Shown here one piece after another: positions 24,855-35,955 of a DNA stretch of 64,000 nt. The notes beneath the pieces were generated by a model. That model did not search any database. It worked only from the letters and a program-made list of their open reading frames with translations, and was not told where the DNA came from. The stretch's first letter is position 1; each line of letters starts with the position of its first letter. Both the position numbers and the translations under genes were made by a program. This DNA is from Siphonodentalium dalli (Eukaryota > Mollusca > Scaphopoda > Gadilida > Siphonodentaliidae), in assembly GCA_032622095.1 (NCBI GenBank), contig CP136063.1, forward strand, positions 114,100,723 to 114,164,722, written 5' to 3'.

Positions 24855-27123
24855 TCATTCCAACAGTTTGACTGGTAATATGACCCGACGACCACTACGC
24901 CTCCCTGGGGTGGCGACTGGTTCCGTGCTCAAGTTAGTATCCAGATCAGCACTGGCCACCGAGCCAGCACCACGAACACGCCCACCCCGAGCACCTGCTC
25001 CACGACCACGCCCACCGCGAGCACCTGCACCTCGTCCCCGTCTTCCTCTACAGACTGGAAATTCCCCGTCTCCAGTGGATACTGTTGACAAAATAAAGTG
25101 GAATTAATATATAACATCGAACACACCTATAACATCACTGGGTGCTATTTGTTGTCAAATTCATATCATATCTAATTCATGCCATCATTATACTATACTA
25201 TTAGTGTATTCTTGACGAACTTTTCATGGTTTGGTAAGTGTGTTTTCAAAATTGTAACATACATATACAACGATGGTCACTCGAGCCTTTAACGGAAAAA
25301 AAGTTTTATAATGTTGATAATGAAGCTGTTATTGGTAATATTTCATAACAAACTATTTGACATTACTCGACATTCTAAATCTGATAAGTTTTGTGACCTA
25401 TATGAAATATTTTCGCACAGTTCGCGTACCTCCAATCGGCTTCTTGGGTGCCAACCTGTGCGACTCACACATATAATTTATCTTTGATAAATCATCAGGG
25501 TCGCCTCCAAACCCCGCACAAACAGCGTGCGCCCACACCGGACATTCCCACTCAGGCTTTTTCGGGTCATGATATTCGCACCCAAGCCACATGTTTATAG
25601 CATTGTCTTCAATGCTGTATACCGTGTCGCACACGCCACATATATTTTGCCCTGGAAGAAGCTCGTGGCACTGGGTCTCTTTGTCATATACCTGAAAGTA
25701 TGTTAGTGAGCCTTAATCATTCGTGTCATAATAAGTTGTCGAATTGGAGAATTTGGAATAAAGTGTACCTATATATAGTTGGAATAAGAAAACTAACCGA
25801 TCGGAGCAGGGGTGTTGGTGACAGAATCAGTGACATCGAAGGTCCAGGATCTGACGACGGTGCTGCTGTTCGTATTGGCGATGTGATGCCGACCGATGGT
25901 CCTGTCTTGCCAGGGTCGACACGGGTTGTCTTGTTGTGTGTCTAGATTTGAAAACAAGACATTTCAAATAGAATAATAGTGACTCGATTCCCTATTTGCT
26001 AATATATTGTGATGGTGCCATATAAATCCGATTTCACCATAAGGATATTTTAGTCATAAATTTTGTAGCTATTTTCACTGGTGCTATTTTATATATTGAG
26101 CAATATGCATGTTGATTCAATATATGTTTTTGTGTTCTGGTTGGAAGATATCTTTGTGGTTATCATATTACCAATTCGCGGGTGAATGCCATTTTACATT
26201 ACTATGCTACTCAGAGCTTATATATTTATTGTTAATGTCAAGAAAAATCGTGTCGTTATATGATATTAATATATACATACGTGTCTACTGAGACAAACAT
26301 CAATAACGCAATTAGCAACAAAAGACACTGTACATACTTCTTCGAATTTGGCGAGATAGAAGTCGGATCCATACACCCATTCCCGTCCCGTCGCCGACAT
26401 AACTCTGGCATATATTTCTGCCCCAGTCAATTTATTGATTTCAAAAGCCTGAAAAAATATTTGAACACTTTAATAATTGAGCTGATATCCAGTTATGATA
26501 TTAGTTTTACATCATCTTGTAGTTGTGTTATACGTTGTTGTGAAATATAAATTTATTTTCACAGGTATCGTTTTGTCGTATTGCTTGGTGAAACTAGTTG
26601 GTCAAAATTACCTGATTCCATTCTATTTTATTTCCCCGCTATAACAATACTTACTTCCTTAAATAGAGTGCTTTTCCTGTGATGAAGCGTGGAATTTCTC
26701 TGCCCTTGGTCGGCGATGAAAGCTACTTCTATCTTCCCTCTTTTCTTTTCCCCCCTGGCAGGTTGACCTGGTACGTTGTTACCGGGGTTGTAGTGTAGTG
26801 GCCCTCTCGTGGGATCAACAAGTATCGGTTCCTGGATGCAGACGAAAAATGGTTATTTTTCTTTACATTAATTTAACGTATTACCAATAGGACCCATTAA
26901 ATTTGTCACATGATAAGTCAACAAGGAATCTCAATGGTGCTCAATTATATCTCGGTAGAATAGATAACATTTAAACTACCATAATATTATTCATTGCAGG
27001 TTCAGCGGATTGATTATGGTCAAGATCATTCGGGAGGTGGAGGAAAGCTGATCTACTTTTGTTTATAATGTTTCGTCATAAATACTGTTACAGCATTATT
27101 GTGAACTCACGGTTACTTACCAT
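24855..27123 (-). CDS. Transposon-borne MADS-domain / PHD-like finger / RGG-tail protein
   Basis: Exons on the minus strand: start codon 27123-27121 at the end of an exon (donor GTAAGT), then 26831-26655, 26448-26338, 25941-25798, 25691-25430 and 25081-24855. All have AG/GT borders and all are in phase, giving about 307 residues with no stop or frameshift. Residues about 30-97 match the MADS domain of SRF/MEF2: RGKIEVAFI, a basic RK pair in HHRKSTLFKEAFE, then INKLTG and VMSATGREW. Residues about 97-145 are a Pro/Ser-rich linker. Residues about 160-225 form a C4HC2H zinc finger (ICGVC, WLGCE, ECPVWAHAVC, YMCESH), PHD-like. The tail has RGRRGRGAGARGG repeats and ends VKLLE. Known MADS proteins bind AT-rich CArG/MEF2 sites as dimers, and PHD fingers read histone tails. 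I infer a DNA- and chromatin-binding accessory protein. The first coding exon is the least certain part. Confidence 0.85.
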
Positions 27124-27736
27124 TGGGTGCGGCGATTGCAGTACGTGCTGTTTTATATGTCAGTTTTGGTGTCGTTATTCTGATCTGTGAAGAACGAGAA
27201 CTGTATAAATACACGACAATAAATGTTTAAAAAGGTGAGTTTTTGTTTAAAGTTTAGAAAATGTCGGACTCGAAGCGTATATATAGAAATGCATACAAAG
27301 TGTACTTTCTTATATTTTTTTGAAATTCCCGCCATGGTTGAAGTAACTGCATTATTGTTCATATGGTTTTCCGTACTTTTTGTACAATACTCACAGTACA
27401 TGTTTTAAGATTAAAATTACAGTTAGTTTCAGCCAATAAAATTGCAGCTTACATCACATGTATGTCGCCAAAGCATTACAGAAATGGCCGCACGCTTGCT
27501 CGGCTTCAAAAGCTGACAGGAAATCTTGATTTTTAAAGTTGCACAAGAGGCACGCCAAATGGTAATAGGTAAAAGTATAACAAACTTACATTTTTCTCGC
27601 TATAGATGCTGCGTCAAATTGTTACTGCATTCGCAGCAGGTGCAAAACAGTTGAACTGATAAAACCGGAAGTGATTTTCAGTTGTTGCGATTGATTTAGC
27701 GCAGAAATCAGGATTATTTATAAAAGTTGTTGTCAA

Positions 27737-27795
27737 ATGTAGCTACAATAGCTACATATAGCTATTGTAGTTATATCTGGGAATTGCCCGACCTG
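27737..27795 (-). repeat. Right terminal inverted repeat of the 8.7-kb transposon
   Basis: Exact complement of 19056-19114. It ends GACCTG at 27795 and is followed by ATAAT and zinc-finger sequence. The MEF2-like decamer appears here as CTACATATAG at 27752-27761. Confidence 0.95.
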
Positions 27796-27800
27796 ATAAT

Positions 27801-27880
27801 AGAATACACACCGGAGATAAGCCTTACCATTGTGACATATGCGGGAAATCATTTATACAATCATTTCGGCCAATTTGGCC
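27801..27880 (+). pseudogene. Zinc-finger pseudogene B, 3' part
   Basis: It continues locus B after the transposon: linker RIHTGDKPY and one more finger start, [12 protein letters not shown]. The finger sequence then changes at about 27873 (TTTCGGCCAATTTGGCC) without an in-frame helix. The rest of the array has been lost or lies elsewhere. Confidence 0.8.
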
Positions 27881-28545
27881 GGTTACTTCATGTGAGTTTT
27901 TCATCTGACGTGTGTGTCGGAATAATGATATGGAGGATTTATGTAAATGTTAGCCCAAACTACATTTCCAAGTAACGATGGTTTTGTTGTTTATTTTGAG
28001 GAATAATACCGCGTCAGATGAATTCAGCCCAAATATGTTAACAGTTGTCGTGTAAAACATTCGGCAGTAAGTTAGCGTTATTTAGTATTTGTGGATGTCC
28101 TTTAACATGGGGAAAATAGACTACTGCGCTTGCACGAGCATGTGAATTGTCATTTTTAATGTATAGCAACTTTATAATCAATAACAGAGGCATTCTCTGT
28201 CAAATAAGGTCGCTCTATTTACGATACCAATTGGGGAACTTTGTAAATTAAATTACGCGTAAACTTAACCTGCTGCAAATAGAAAAGGTGTCGGAATCGG
28301 CGAACTCGCCCCATGGGCTAACTCGCCCAATCGGCGCGTGCCAACTCGGAATAAAAGATGCATACGGGGTGTTATATGGCGTTTGGTCCGTTGTTTCTCA
28401 ATGAATATTATTGAAATTTGGTGTATATGTCCGGGCTGGGACATGGAATACAACAACGTTTGAATTGTTTTTAAATTTACAAATTTGTTGATTTTATTCA
28501 TTTTGTTTTCGTTCTGAAACACACTATAAAGTGTATATAATATAA
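27881..28545. other. Non-coding interval
   Basis: Starts with TTCATGTGAGTTTTTCATCT and is AT-rich throughout. No gene, inverted ends or tandem repeats are seen. Confidence 0.5.
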
Positions 28546-28842
28546 TAACGAACACGAGACATACATAATTTATGAACTGTTAACAAAAGATATCAAATTC
28601 AATACATGACAAAGATGACTCAGTGGAGTTTATAAAGTGAACATAAAACATTGAGGTAAGAATCTTTTTAAGGAATTCAACTTTATTTAATGATAATAAA
28701 CACATAAATTAAAATAACAAACATGAGACATACATGATTTATAAACTGTTAACAACAGATATCAAACTCAATACATGACAAAGATGACTCAGTGAAGTTT
28801 ATAAAGTGAACATAAAAATATTAAGGTAAAAATCTTTTTAAG
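28546..28842. repeat. Direct repeat, about 125 bp x 2
   Basis: 28546-28675 and 28715-28842 share GAGACATACATRATTTATRA, CATGACAAAGATGACTCAGT and GTTTATAAAGTGAACATAAA in the same order, with few differences and a spacer of about 40 bp. Confidence 0.8.
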
Positions 28843-30440
28843 CATTACTAAACCGTTTAGCACAGTCCACTTCACTCATCCGATCATCACTAAACTTCAT
28901 ATTTATCTTGATATTGATCTATCAGATGAGAGCTATCAAATATTTTTTTAATTTTATAGGAAAAAATGGTCGCCAGCGGCCATATTGCATTTACGTTATA
29001 TGTTATCGCGTCATGTCGATATCTAGAATTACTTAGAAATTTCACCTTTCCAGATTCATAATTGCTCCATTGACTGTAACAGATGGAATTATTCCCCTCT
29101 TCGGATAGAGTGTCACTGAAACTTTATTTTGTCAGACTGTCTGTATAGTCACTGATTATATATGGCAATAATCTGTAATAAGATGTAGCACTATTTTATT
29201 TTATATTTACATGCAGTGCTGTTTTTATACAACAATTCTAATCCCCCCTAGATCATCATGTGATCGACCATACATCGCGCGAGGACCTGGTTGAATTAAG
29301 GGGGGTTTTTATGGATAACTTCTGTCCTCAAGCTAGATTATACTTATGACATTTAATGGCATGCTTCTAACATGGAGGGTTAGATATGCGTGAGACACCA
29401 CCACTCTTCAATTCACACCAAGTTATCAGCTGTCATATTCGGATATTAGAACCCATAGCCATGATATATGGTTTATTTTGTGTATACTAGTAATATTGTT
29501 ATTTTCAGTACCTTTATATACCAGTACTGTGTATAACAATACATATACATTAATCCATGTATACATGTATATTGATTCAACGGATTCAGTGGTTTTGTCC
29601 ATCAGTCTATCAAATTTGCGGGGAAAACATGGCCACAAGCAGTACACCCTGTTAAATTTCGAATTTGAATCAATTGGCGCACCCTGCAGCCAGCTTTTAT
29701 TGGAGAACTTTTTCTCATGTGGATAGTTTGGGTCACCGCTAGATGTGAGCCATGTTTTGTTCTCAAGCTGTCCTTGTGAAGACATCACTGCCAGCGGTGA
29801 TCTTGAATTTTACTATTTTTATGGCTAAATAATTTGGTTGATTCTACAGACGACACCCCTTGTCCGATCGTCACCAGATTCCACAATGATCTTCTGGATA
29901 ACCAGGGGGAGAGTAATCTAATTTTCCCGAATTTCGTTAAAAAACATTACCACAGGCAGCAATTTGGTATCTTACTGTTTGATCCTCTTTTGCGCGACTG
30001 AATTGTTTAGCAACTGTACAGTCATATCCCTCATCTGATAGTCACCACACTTTATATTGATCTTCGGGTTGACAACTAGATGGGAGCTATCGAATGCTTT
30101 GAATTTTTTTGGAAAACATTGTCGCCAGCAGTCATCTTCTATTTTGGTTTTTATATACATGTATATCTCTTCATTCGGATAGCCAGTATTACGAAGGTAC
30201 TTCAACTTTCCGCATTCCTGTCATCATTTGAAATATAAAAATTTACCTGATACCATGCACCCTTCAAAATTTGTTTCGTCGTATCTATTTTAATGACCCG
30301 TATGGTAATATTGATACAGATATATTTGTCAAACATTTCTTTGTACAATATACAGGTATTTAGTTTGTAACTAAATCTAGAAATATATAATAGTAGCTGG
30401 TGGACCCTACTTTGTCCGGGATGTTCCCCTCTGATTTTCG
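28843..30440. other. Non-coding interval with weak dispersed repeats
   Basis: Segments around 28900-28985 and 30048-30140 share GATGAGAGCTATC / GATGGGAGCTATC followed by GAATTTTTTTGGAAAA..GTCGCCAGC. A related motif occurs inverted near 29590-29800. A short inverted pair (AATCCCCCCTA near 29241, TTAAGGGGGGTT near 29297) flanks about 50 bases. I see no gene. Confidence 0.45.
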
Positions 30441-30790
30441 GAGAATTGCGCGATTTAACCTTGAATTGACCATTTTAAAGGTGAACGTCATGTCGGGTCA
30501 CGATTTGACCCGCCCAAACCACTCCCCGGACAAAAGTCACGACAAAAGTACCCGTCGAAATCCGCCCGGCTTTACCCGATTTGACCTTGAATTGACAATT
30601 TTGAATGTCAAGATCAGGTCAGGGTCATAATTTGACCCACCCGAAACACTCCTGGGACAAAAGTAACAGTAGGTATTATATTTCGTTGAAATACTTCGTT
30701 TTACCAGATTTGACCTTGAATTGATCTTTTTGAATGTCAAAGTCAGGTCGGGATCAAGATTTGACCCGTCCAAATAGTCCAGAAACATGC
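30441..30790. repeat. Degenerate tandem repeat, about 130 bp x 3
   Basis: Three copies are anchored by GATTTGACCTTGAATTGA, then TTTTGAATGTCAA, GTCAGGTCGGG, ATTTGACCC and GGGACAAAAGT. The first copy starts near 30447, the second near 30578 and the third near 30707. Confidence 0.75.
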
Positions 30791-31077
30791 CTACATCAGC
30801 ACGTTCGAGAACATGGTCCCACGTGAAATTGGACCCGTCAATATTGCTCCCGGGATCGAAGTAGTCCTACACACAAATTTTTAGTCGGATCGGTCAAGGT
30901 CCAGAAACATGCCTATGAGCGAGGTCAAGTTGACACGTTAAATACCAAATCCGAGTCGGATCAGTCGAGCAGTGTTAGAGTCTATAACACATACACACAT
31001 GCATTCATGCATACACACATAAATACAGACAGGTGTTCCAAAATGTATAATCGATAGCTACAACAATTCTATGGTAG

Positions 31078-31275
<198 letters not shown>

Positions 31276-31309
31276 TAAGTATAGTGAGTCGTTGATGTAT
31301 ACGCCAGAG

Positions 31310-31356
31310 AGGTGATGATGGTGATGACGATGTTGATGATGAAGACGATGATATAT
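31310..31356. repeat. (GAT)n-like microsatellite
   Basis: Imperfect GATGATG / GATGACGATGTTGATGATGAAGACGATGA run just downstream of the isolated finger. Confidence 0.75.
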
Positions 31357-31439
31357 ACACTGATGATCATGCAGCATGATTATATATAAATAATTTAAAT
31401 ATGTTTGTCAACATTACTCTAATGAGTTCATTAAAGCAT

Positions 31440-32460
31440 CAAACATGTGAACGTGTCTAATTCAGTATGACTACATGCGGCCGAAAGGAGAGTTATCACT
31501 GTGATATGTCGACTGACCGGACATATTATTTTGTAGTTGCTGGTTACCCATTCAACGGAAACATGCGAACTTGTCTAATTATACCCACACTTTCGAAGAA
31601 AATGGGGGTTATACTGGATTGACTCCGTCTGTCCGTCCGTCACGCTTTCTCCCTCCGTGTGTCCGTCCGTCCGTCCGTCCGTTCGTCCGTCCGTCCGACC
31701 TCATAACTCGAACAACTATGTACCGATTTCATTAATTTTGTGTATGTAATCTCCTTAGGACTGTCTCTCCGTATGATGCTATTTGCGGTTCGGTCCGACT
31801 TTTCTTTTTTAAGTTACGCCTCATTTTCGACTTATTTTGACTTAGAAAATTCTGTCCGACTTTATAACTTTAACAAATATGAACCGATTTCAATAAATTT
31901 TGGTATACATGCTTCTCACATTACCCTCTCTACATGATGCGGCTAGGGATTGGCTCAGACTGTTTTTCGTAATATTACACTTCATTTTCGACTTATTTTG
32001 ACTTAGAAAAGTCTGTCCGACTTAATAACTTTAACAAATATGAACCAATTTGAATAATGTTTTCTGTACAAGCTTCTTGTGACACCATATCGATATAATT
32101 AGTCCAAATTTTTCTTTAAAGTTAAAAATCTTTTTTGTTGGGTTTACGGATAATGCGGGTTGAATTTGCCACGGTGAGGGTATGCTAGCACTCGAGTGCA
32201 CACCTCTTGTTCAGTATGACGTCATACGGCCGTAAGGAGCGTTATTACTGTGAAACGTCGCTTGTCTGGACATATTTTTAATTGCTGGTTGCCCATACAA
32301 CGGAAACATGTGAACTTGTCTTATTCAGTATGACGTCATGCGGCAGTACACGTACATTGACGGGTTTAACTAGTACAAGTAACAAAGAGTGAGTTTGTAC
32401 TTAATAATAAACTGATTGATTGACATGCTGCCCTACTATATACTTACATATGTGAAATTC
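31440..32460. repeat. Dispersed repeat R1, tandem and interrupted
   Basis: Units with GAACGTGTCTAATTCAGTAT, GCGGCCGAAAGGAG, GTTATCACTGTG, GGACATATT..TTGCTGGTTACCCATTC and CGGAAACATG occur at 31440-31577, 32208-32315 and 32316-32400. The first is split by the (GTCC)n-bearing element at 31578-32207. Homologous pieces lie at 13905-14149, 15302-15400 and 32685-32920. Confidence 0.65.
31578..32207. repeat. Inserted element with (GTCC)n and 150-bp tandem repeats
   Basis: It begins ATACCCACACTTTCGAAG, contains a GTCCGTCCGTCC run (about 31624-31700), then about three 150-bp units. These carry CATTTTCGACTTATTTTGAC, TTAGAAAATTCTGTCCGACT and AACAAATATGAACCGATTTC. It ends CACACCTCTTGT. The flanks rejoin within repeat R1 (TCTAATT|CAGTATGAC). 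Similar (GTCC)-bearing repeats are common in mollusc DNA. No coding sequence. Confidence 0.6.
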
Positions 32461-32684
32461 CCATTGTATACGCCGTTAATTAAAAATGGGAATTTCACTT
32501 GTGAATTATTTCATTTCTCGTGACGTCATTGACGTTGCGTCGCTTACTGAATCTAGACTGAATTTCAACGGTTGATATTTCTCCACATGGGGACTTTCAT
32601 GCATTTATTCTGTGTAGTTTACTCATATTTCTCAAACCAAATTGGTGTAGAAGTGTACTATATAGATTACTCAAATAGTTCGAG

Positions 32685-32920
32685 AAATGCGTTAAATAAT
32701 TAACTAAAGGCGAGAGACGTTGAGGTAAGAAAACGCGCACTCATTTTCTACCGATATCGCTCGCCTCTCGTGAATTATTTAACGTAATTCTTGGAACCAA
32801 TTGCTTACTCGTTATATATTTTACTAGTACACGTAACTAAGAGTGAGTTTTTGTTTCCCAATAAACTTATTGACCGACATAATAATACTCGTTGTAGACT
32901 GTAGTGTGGATATCAATGTT
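32685..32920. repeat. Dispersed repeat R1 with a palindromic head
   Basis: GCGTTAAATAATTAACTAAAGGCGAG (32691-32716) is nearly complementary to CTCGCCTCTCGTGAATTATTTAACG (32759-32783). The right side continues AGTACACGTAACTAAGAGTG and TTTCCCAATAAACTTATTGA as in the other R1 copies. Confidence 0.6.
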
Positions 32921-33039
32921 ATGTCGTAAAGGACAGAGCCCCAAATAGTCAGGCACTGACTTGCTGAAAAGACGTGTATATTCAAGTCAGACATCGCAGA
33001 TGAACGGCTTTGGTGACTAGCTAACTTCCTAAAATACAA

Positions 33040-33337
33040 TTAATTTTGATAATCAAGTATCAAAGTTTTTAAAGTTAGCTATTGTACAATCTATGTTAAC
33101 TCATATATATCACCAAGTGTGCATAAATCCTTAACGATTGAATTCAAAATTCAAGTGGTAAAGCAAAAGTTTACCCGGCTTTAAAATGGCCGAATAAAGC
33201 GCTTTAACACCACGTGACAGCCATAGCAGTGTCGTGGACGAAAATTCAAACATGCAAGAAACATGCTTCATTTAAATTACTAGTATATATATCCCGGATG
33301 AGTTTATCTGCCATTAACACACTGTGCATGTGTAACT
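33040..33337. other. Non-coding interval
   Basis: AT-rich DNA without coding sequence or repeats that I can support. Confidence 0.45.
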
Positions 33338-33341
33338 AATT

Positions 33342-33586
33342 AGAGGCCCCCACCCCCCCCCCCCTTTTCGTACGCCGTATTCCATGCCCTGTTATGAGGT
33401 ACGCCGTATTCCGGCCCCTCTGTTAGGAGGTATTCGGTATTCCAAATATACCGGTATTCGTACGCCGACCTTCCAAAAATGAAGTTTTCATATATTTTTA
33501 TGTATTCCATATGACTGGTATTCCGTATTCCACCCTCTGTATTAAGTGGTATTCCGTATTCCATGGGGGTGGGGGTGGGGCCCTCT
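33342..33586. mobile_element. Small element with C/G-run ends and TATTCC repeats
   Basis: The inverted ends are AGAGGCCCCCACCCCC and GGGGTGGGGCCCTCT, each flanked by AATT (33338-33341 and 33587-33590). The interior is made of repeated GGTATTCCGTATTCC-like words on one strand (33370-33440 and 33510-33560). Non-coding. The superfamily is unknown. Confidence 0.6.
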
Positions 33587-33590
33587 AATT

Positions 33591-34385
33591 TGAATAGGTC
33601 AGAGTACAGACATTATGCATGCCAATATATTTAACCAGAACAAGACGCCCCCCCATATGTGGTTCACATTTGTTATTCATAGGATGATCCACGGTATATG
33701 CCCTATAACTAACCATTTTTGATCAACCAGGTCAGGTTCCGTGGTTTTATTTAACTTTCCATATATGGAAGTCATGAATAATTCAAAAGACCATGCATAT
33801 ATGGAAATGCTACTCCAAACATTTGACCTGCAGCACTGGAACCACGGAACCGGGGCTGGATGAATCTATGAAACCACGGAACCGGACCTGGTGCATCCAA
33901 AATGGCCGCGAGTTAGTGATAGGGCATATTGGAATTTGCCGTATGAGTAAGAAAGACTTTGTATGCATACACTGTGAAAAAATCCTGTAAAACCTTACGG
34001 CACAACATGCCGCCAGCAATAATACCGTTTGAAACTGCCGTAAATTGTATACGGTAAATCCATTTACAGAATGCAACGGTAATTTCCCTTACAACCGTGA
34101 CAGAGTAAAGTGGGGTAATGTGGACACTACGGGGAATATGGACATTCCCCCATGATTCGGCCTGATTTGTTTTGAGTGACATTTCGCCATTCAATTTCCC
34201 TGTACAAAGTGCATTTCCCACTAAAAAATGGACAATACACTCACAAGTGGACCTGGCTAGATCATTTATAAGTGTCATTGTGGTTGACAAATGCGTAAAA
34301 CATGTACAGGTGTAAATCGGAATTCATATCACATGTATTACCTGTGTCAATAGGACTCATATTACACCTCGGCGGTGGAATATAT
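33591..34385. other. Non-coding interval
   Basis: It includes a partial repeat of CCACGGAACCGG (33841 and 33876). The overlapping open frames on both strands (33793-34290) have no recognisable features. Confidence 0.45.
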
Positions 34386-34389
34386 AGAT

Positions 34390-34539
34390 AGAACGACACA
34401 AGTGTGTGAACTGGTTAACGTTATTGCACGAGTTTGTTGTGACGCGATGGTAAAACGAGAACCGGAGGTTCGAGTTTTACCTCGCGGCATGACAAACGAG
34501 TGCAATAACGTTAACATGTTCACACAACTGTGTTGTTCT
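34390..34539. repeat. 150-bp hairpin (palindromic element)
   Basis: Arms of about 70 bp pair across a short centre near 34465. GTTAACGTTATTGCAC is complementary to GTGCAATAACGTTAAC, GGTAAAACGAGAACC to GGTTCGAGTTTTACC, and AGAACGACACAAGTGTGTGA to the outer right arm. Probably a MITE. The target duplication is not clear. Confidence 0.7.
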
Positions 34540-34978
34540 ATGTTTATTGCACACTCTGAAGATTGCAGCTTGTAACATACTAACATTTAGGTCGATAGTG
34601 CTGTATTTAATTGAACAAACATGTGCTTAATGCAGACTATACCCCATAATTTAGCAAAGACATTTTCTGTTAAAATTGACGTCGCCAGTGACGTTGTTGA
34701 CGTAATAGGTTTGTATTGTTCAAGAACAATACACATTTTTTTATTGAACTTTTCAATTATTCTGTATTTTGCTGTATTTCGCACACAAAAGCCATTGGTG
34801 TGCAATAAATGGCCATCTGATCCAAACAAATACCAAAGGTTGTTTTCTAGAAGAAATGTATGTTGACTAAATAACGGATGTATTGATAATGTATAGTGGG
34901 GTACGCCATCCCTTTACTTGAAATTTACAAGGGTATGGTCTTACATGGGTGTTCTGGCTTTGACCAGATTATACCATT
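34540..34978. other. Non-coding interval leading into a dispersed repeat
   Basis: From about 34913 the sequence (TTTACTTGAAATTTACAAGG, GACCAGATTATACCATT) belongs to the TTTACCAGAGTA repeat that continues at 35560. No gene. Confidence 0.5.
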
Positions 34979-35559
34979 TCGGCACATGGACGTTTCGGCA
35001 CTGGGGTAGCCGTTCGGCACCTGGACGTTTCGGACCAACGAACTTATGAGTGAAGACTAAATTTGGTTTGTTTTATTCTTTATTTCAATAAAATGTGATA
35101 AACATGTAACATGGTAACAAAATCAAACACTTGATGGAACGAATGGTAACGACTGTGATCACATAACGAGCACACTTCGTACAATGCTAAGGAACGAATA
35201 CTGAGCGGAATAGCACAACATATTATGAACATGCATGTAGCAATGTCTCTAGGTGTGGATATACAAGCCGACATAAGCTTCTAGGAGTAAAGTCGCAGAA
35301 GTCGAGCATCTGCTGCAATCAATATCGCATCTACTGGACTGTGTAAACACGCTTTATTATGAACTACCGAATCATAACAACAAACGGCTAATATAAACGC
35401 AACATCAAAGACAATACTATATATGAAAAGAACAGACAAAGAAACAAGTGTCAAAACGTCTTCGATGAAGTGCCGAAACGACCAAGCACCTGGGCCGAAA
35501 CAACCAAGTGCCGAAAACTCAGGTGCCGAAACGTGCAGGTGCCGAAACGTACTGCACCC
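34979..35559. mobile_element. Foldback-type element with GGTGCCGAAACG subrepeats
   Basis: The left end holds CGTTTCGGCAC-type words three or four times (34979-35038). The right end holds the complementary GGTGCCGAAACG words five times (35465-35550). CATT occurs at 34975-34978 and 35560-35563, and joining the flanks restores ATACCATTGTTAACCTGACC of the surrounding repeat. The AT-rich core has no gene that I recognise. The build, 4-bp duplication and subrepeated arms parallel the element at 3295-3694, but the motif is different. Confidence 0.7.
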
Positions 35560-35563
35560 CATT

Positions 35564-35955
35564 GTTAACCTGACCTTACCATGATTTACTTGGCATGTAC
35601 AACGGTATGTCCCTTTACATGGCTTTTATCAGAGTATATCATTGTTATCCTGACTTCGTGATGATTGAATTAAAATATATAGGGGTATGTCCTTTTTACA
35701 AGGCTTTTACCAGAGTATACCATTGTTAACCTGACTTTACCATGCATTACTTGGAATTTACAAGGTATGTCCATTTTGCATGGCTTTTACGTGGCTTTAA
35801 CATGGTACATCATTTCAAACGTGACTTTACCTTGGTGTTACCTTGGTTATACATCGATTTTACCAGAGTATATTATTGTAAACCTGACTTTACCAGAGTA
35901 GAGCTTGGTAAACCGTGGTTTACTGGGCTATTACCATAGTGTTTTTATTGTAAAC
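35564..35955. repeat. Degenerate tandem repeat (TTTACCAGAGTA family)
   Basis: Four or five imperfect units contain GGCTTTTACCAGAGTAT, CATTGTTAACCTGACTTTAC and TTACTTGGAATTTACAAGG. A diverged copy lies at 18316-18400. Confidence 0.7.

Larger units (their letters stand above)
19056..27795. mobile_element. 8.7-kb DNA transposon with transposase-like and MADS-PHD genes
   Basis: The ends are inverted and identical over 59 bp, starting CAGGTCGGGCAATTCCCAGA. ATAAT flanks both sides (19051-19055, 27796-27800). Joining the flanks at one ATAAT restores the finger text [13 protein letters not shown] of locus B. This is direct evidence of a mobile insertion with a 5-bp duplication. Inside lie two convergent spliced genes, plus strand 20048-24826 and minus strand 27123-24855, whose stop codons are only about 30 bases apart. 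Four 70-bp tandem repeats lie near the left end. Identical ends argue for fairly recent movement, while the plus gene has a probable frameshift. I cannot assign a known superfamily. Academ or another less-studied group is possible. Confidence 0.92.

Noticed and set aside
24868-25107. Plus-strand Pro/Arg-rich open frame
   Set aside because: It is the complement of the RGG-rich last exon of the minus-strand MADS-PHD gene, whose exon phases all agree.
30441-30790. Possible coding repeat (FDLELTILNVK)
   Set aside because: The peptide repetition follows from the 130-bp DNA repeat, and frames are not kept between units.
34390-34575. Opposed open frames of 66-74 codons
   Set aside because: They lie on a palindrome, so both strands give similar frames. 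No independent support.
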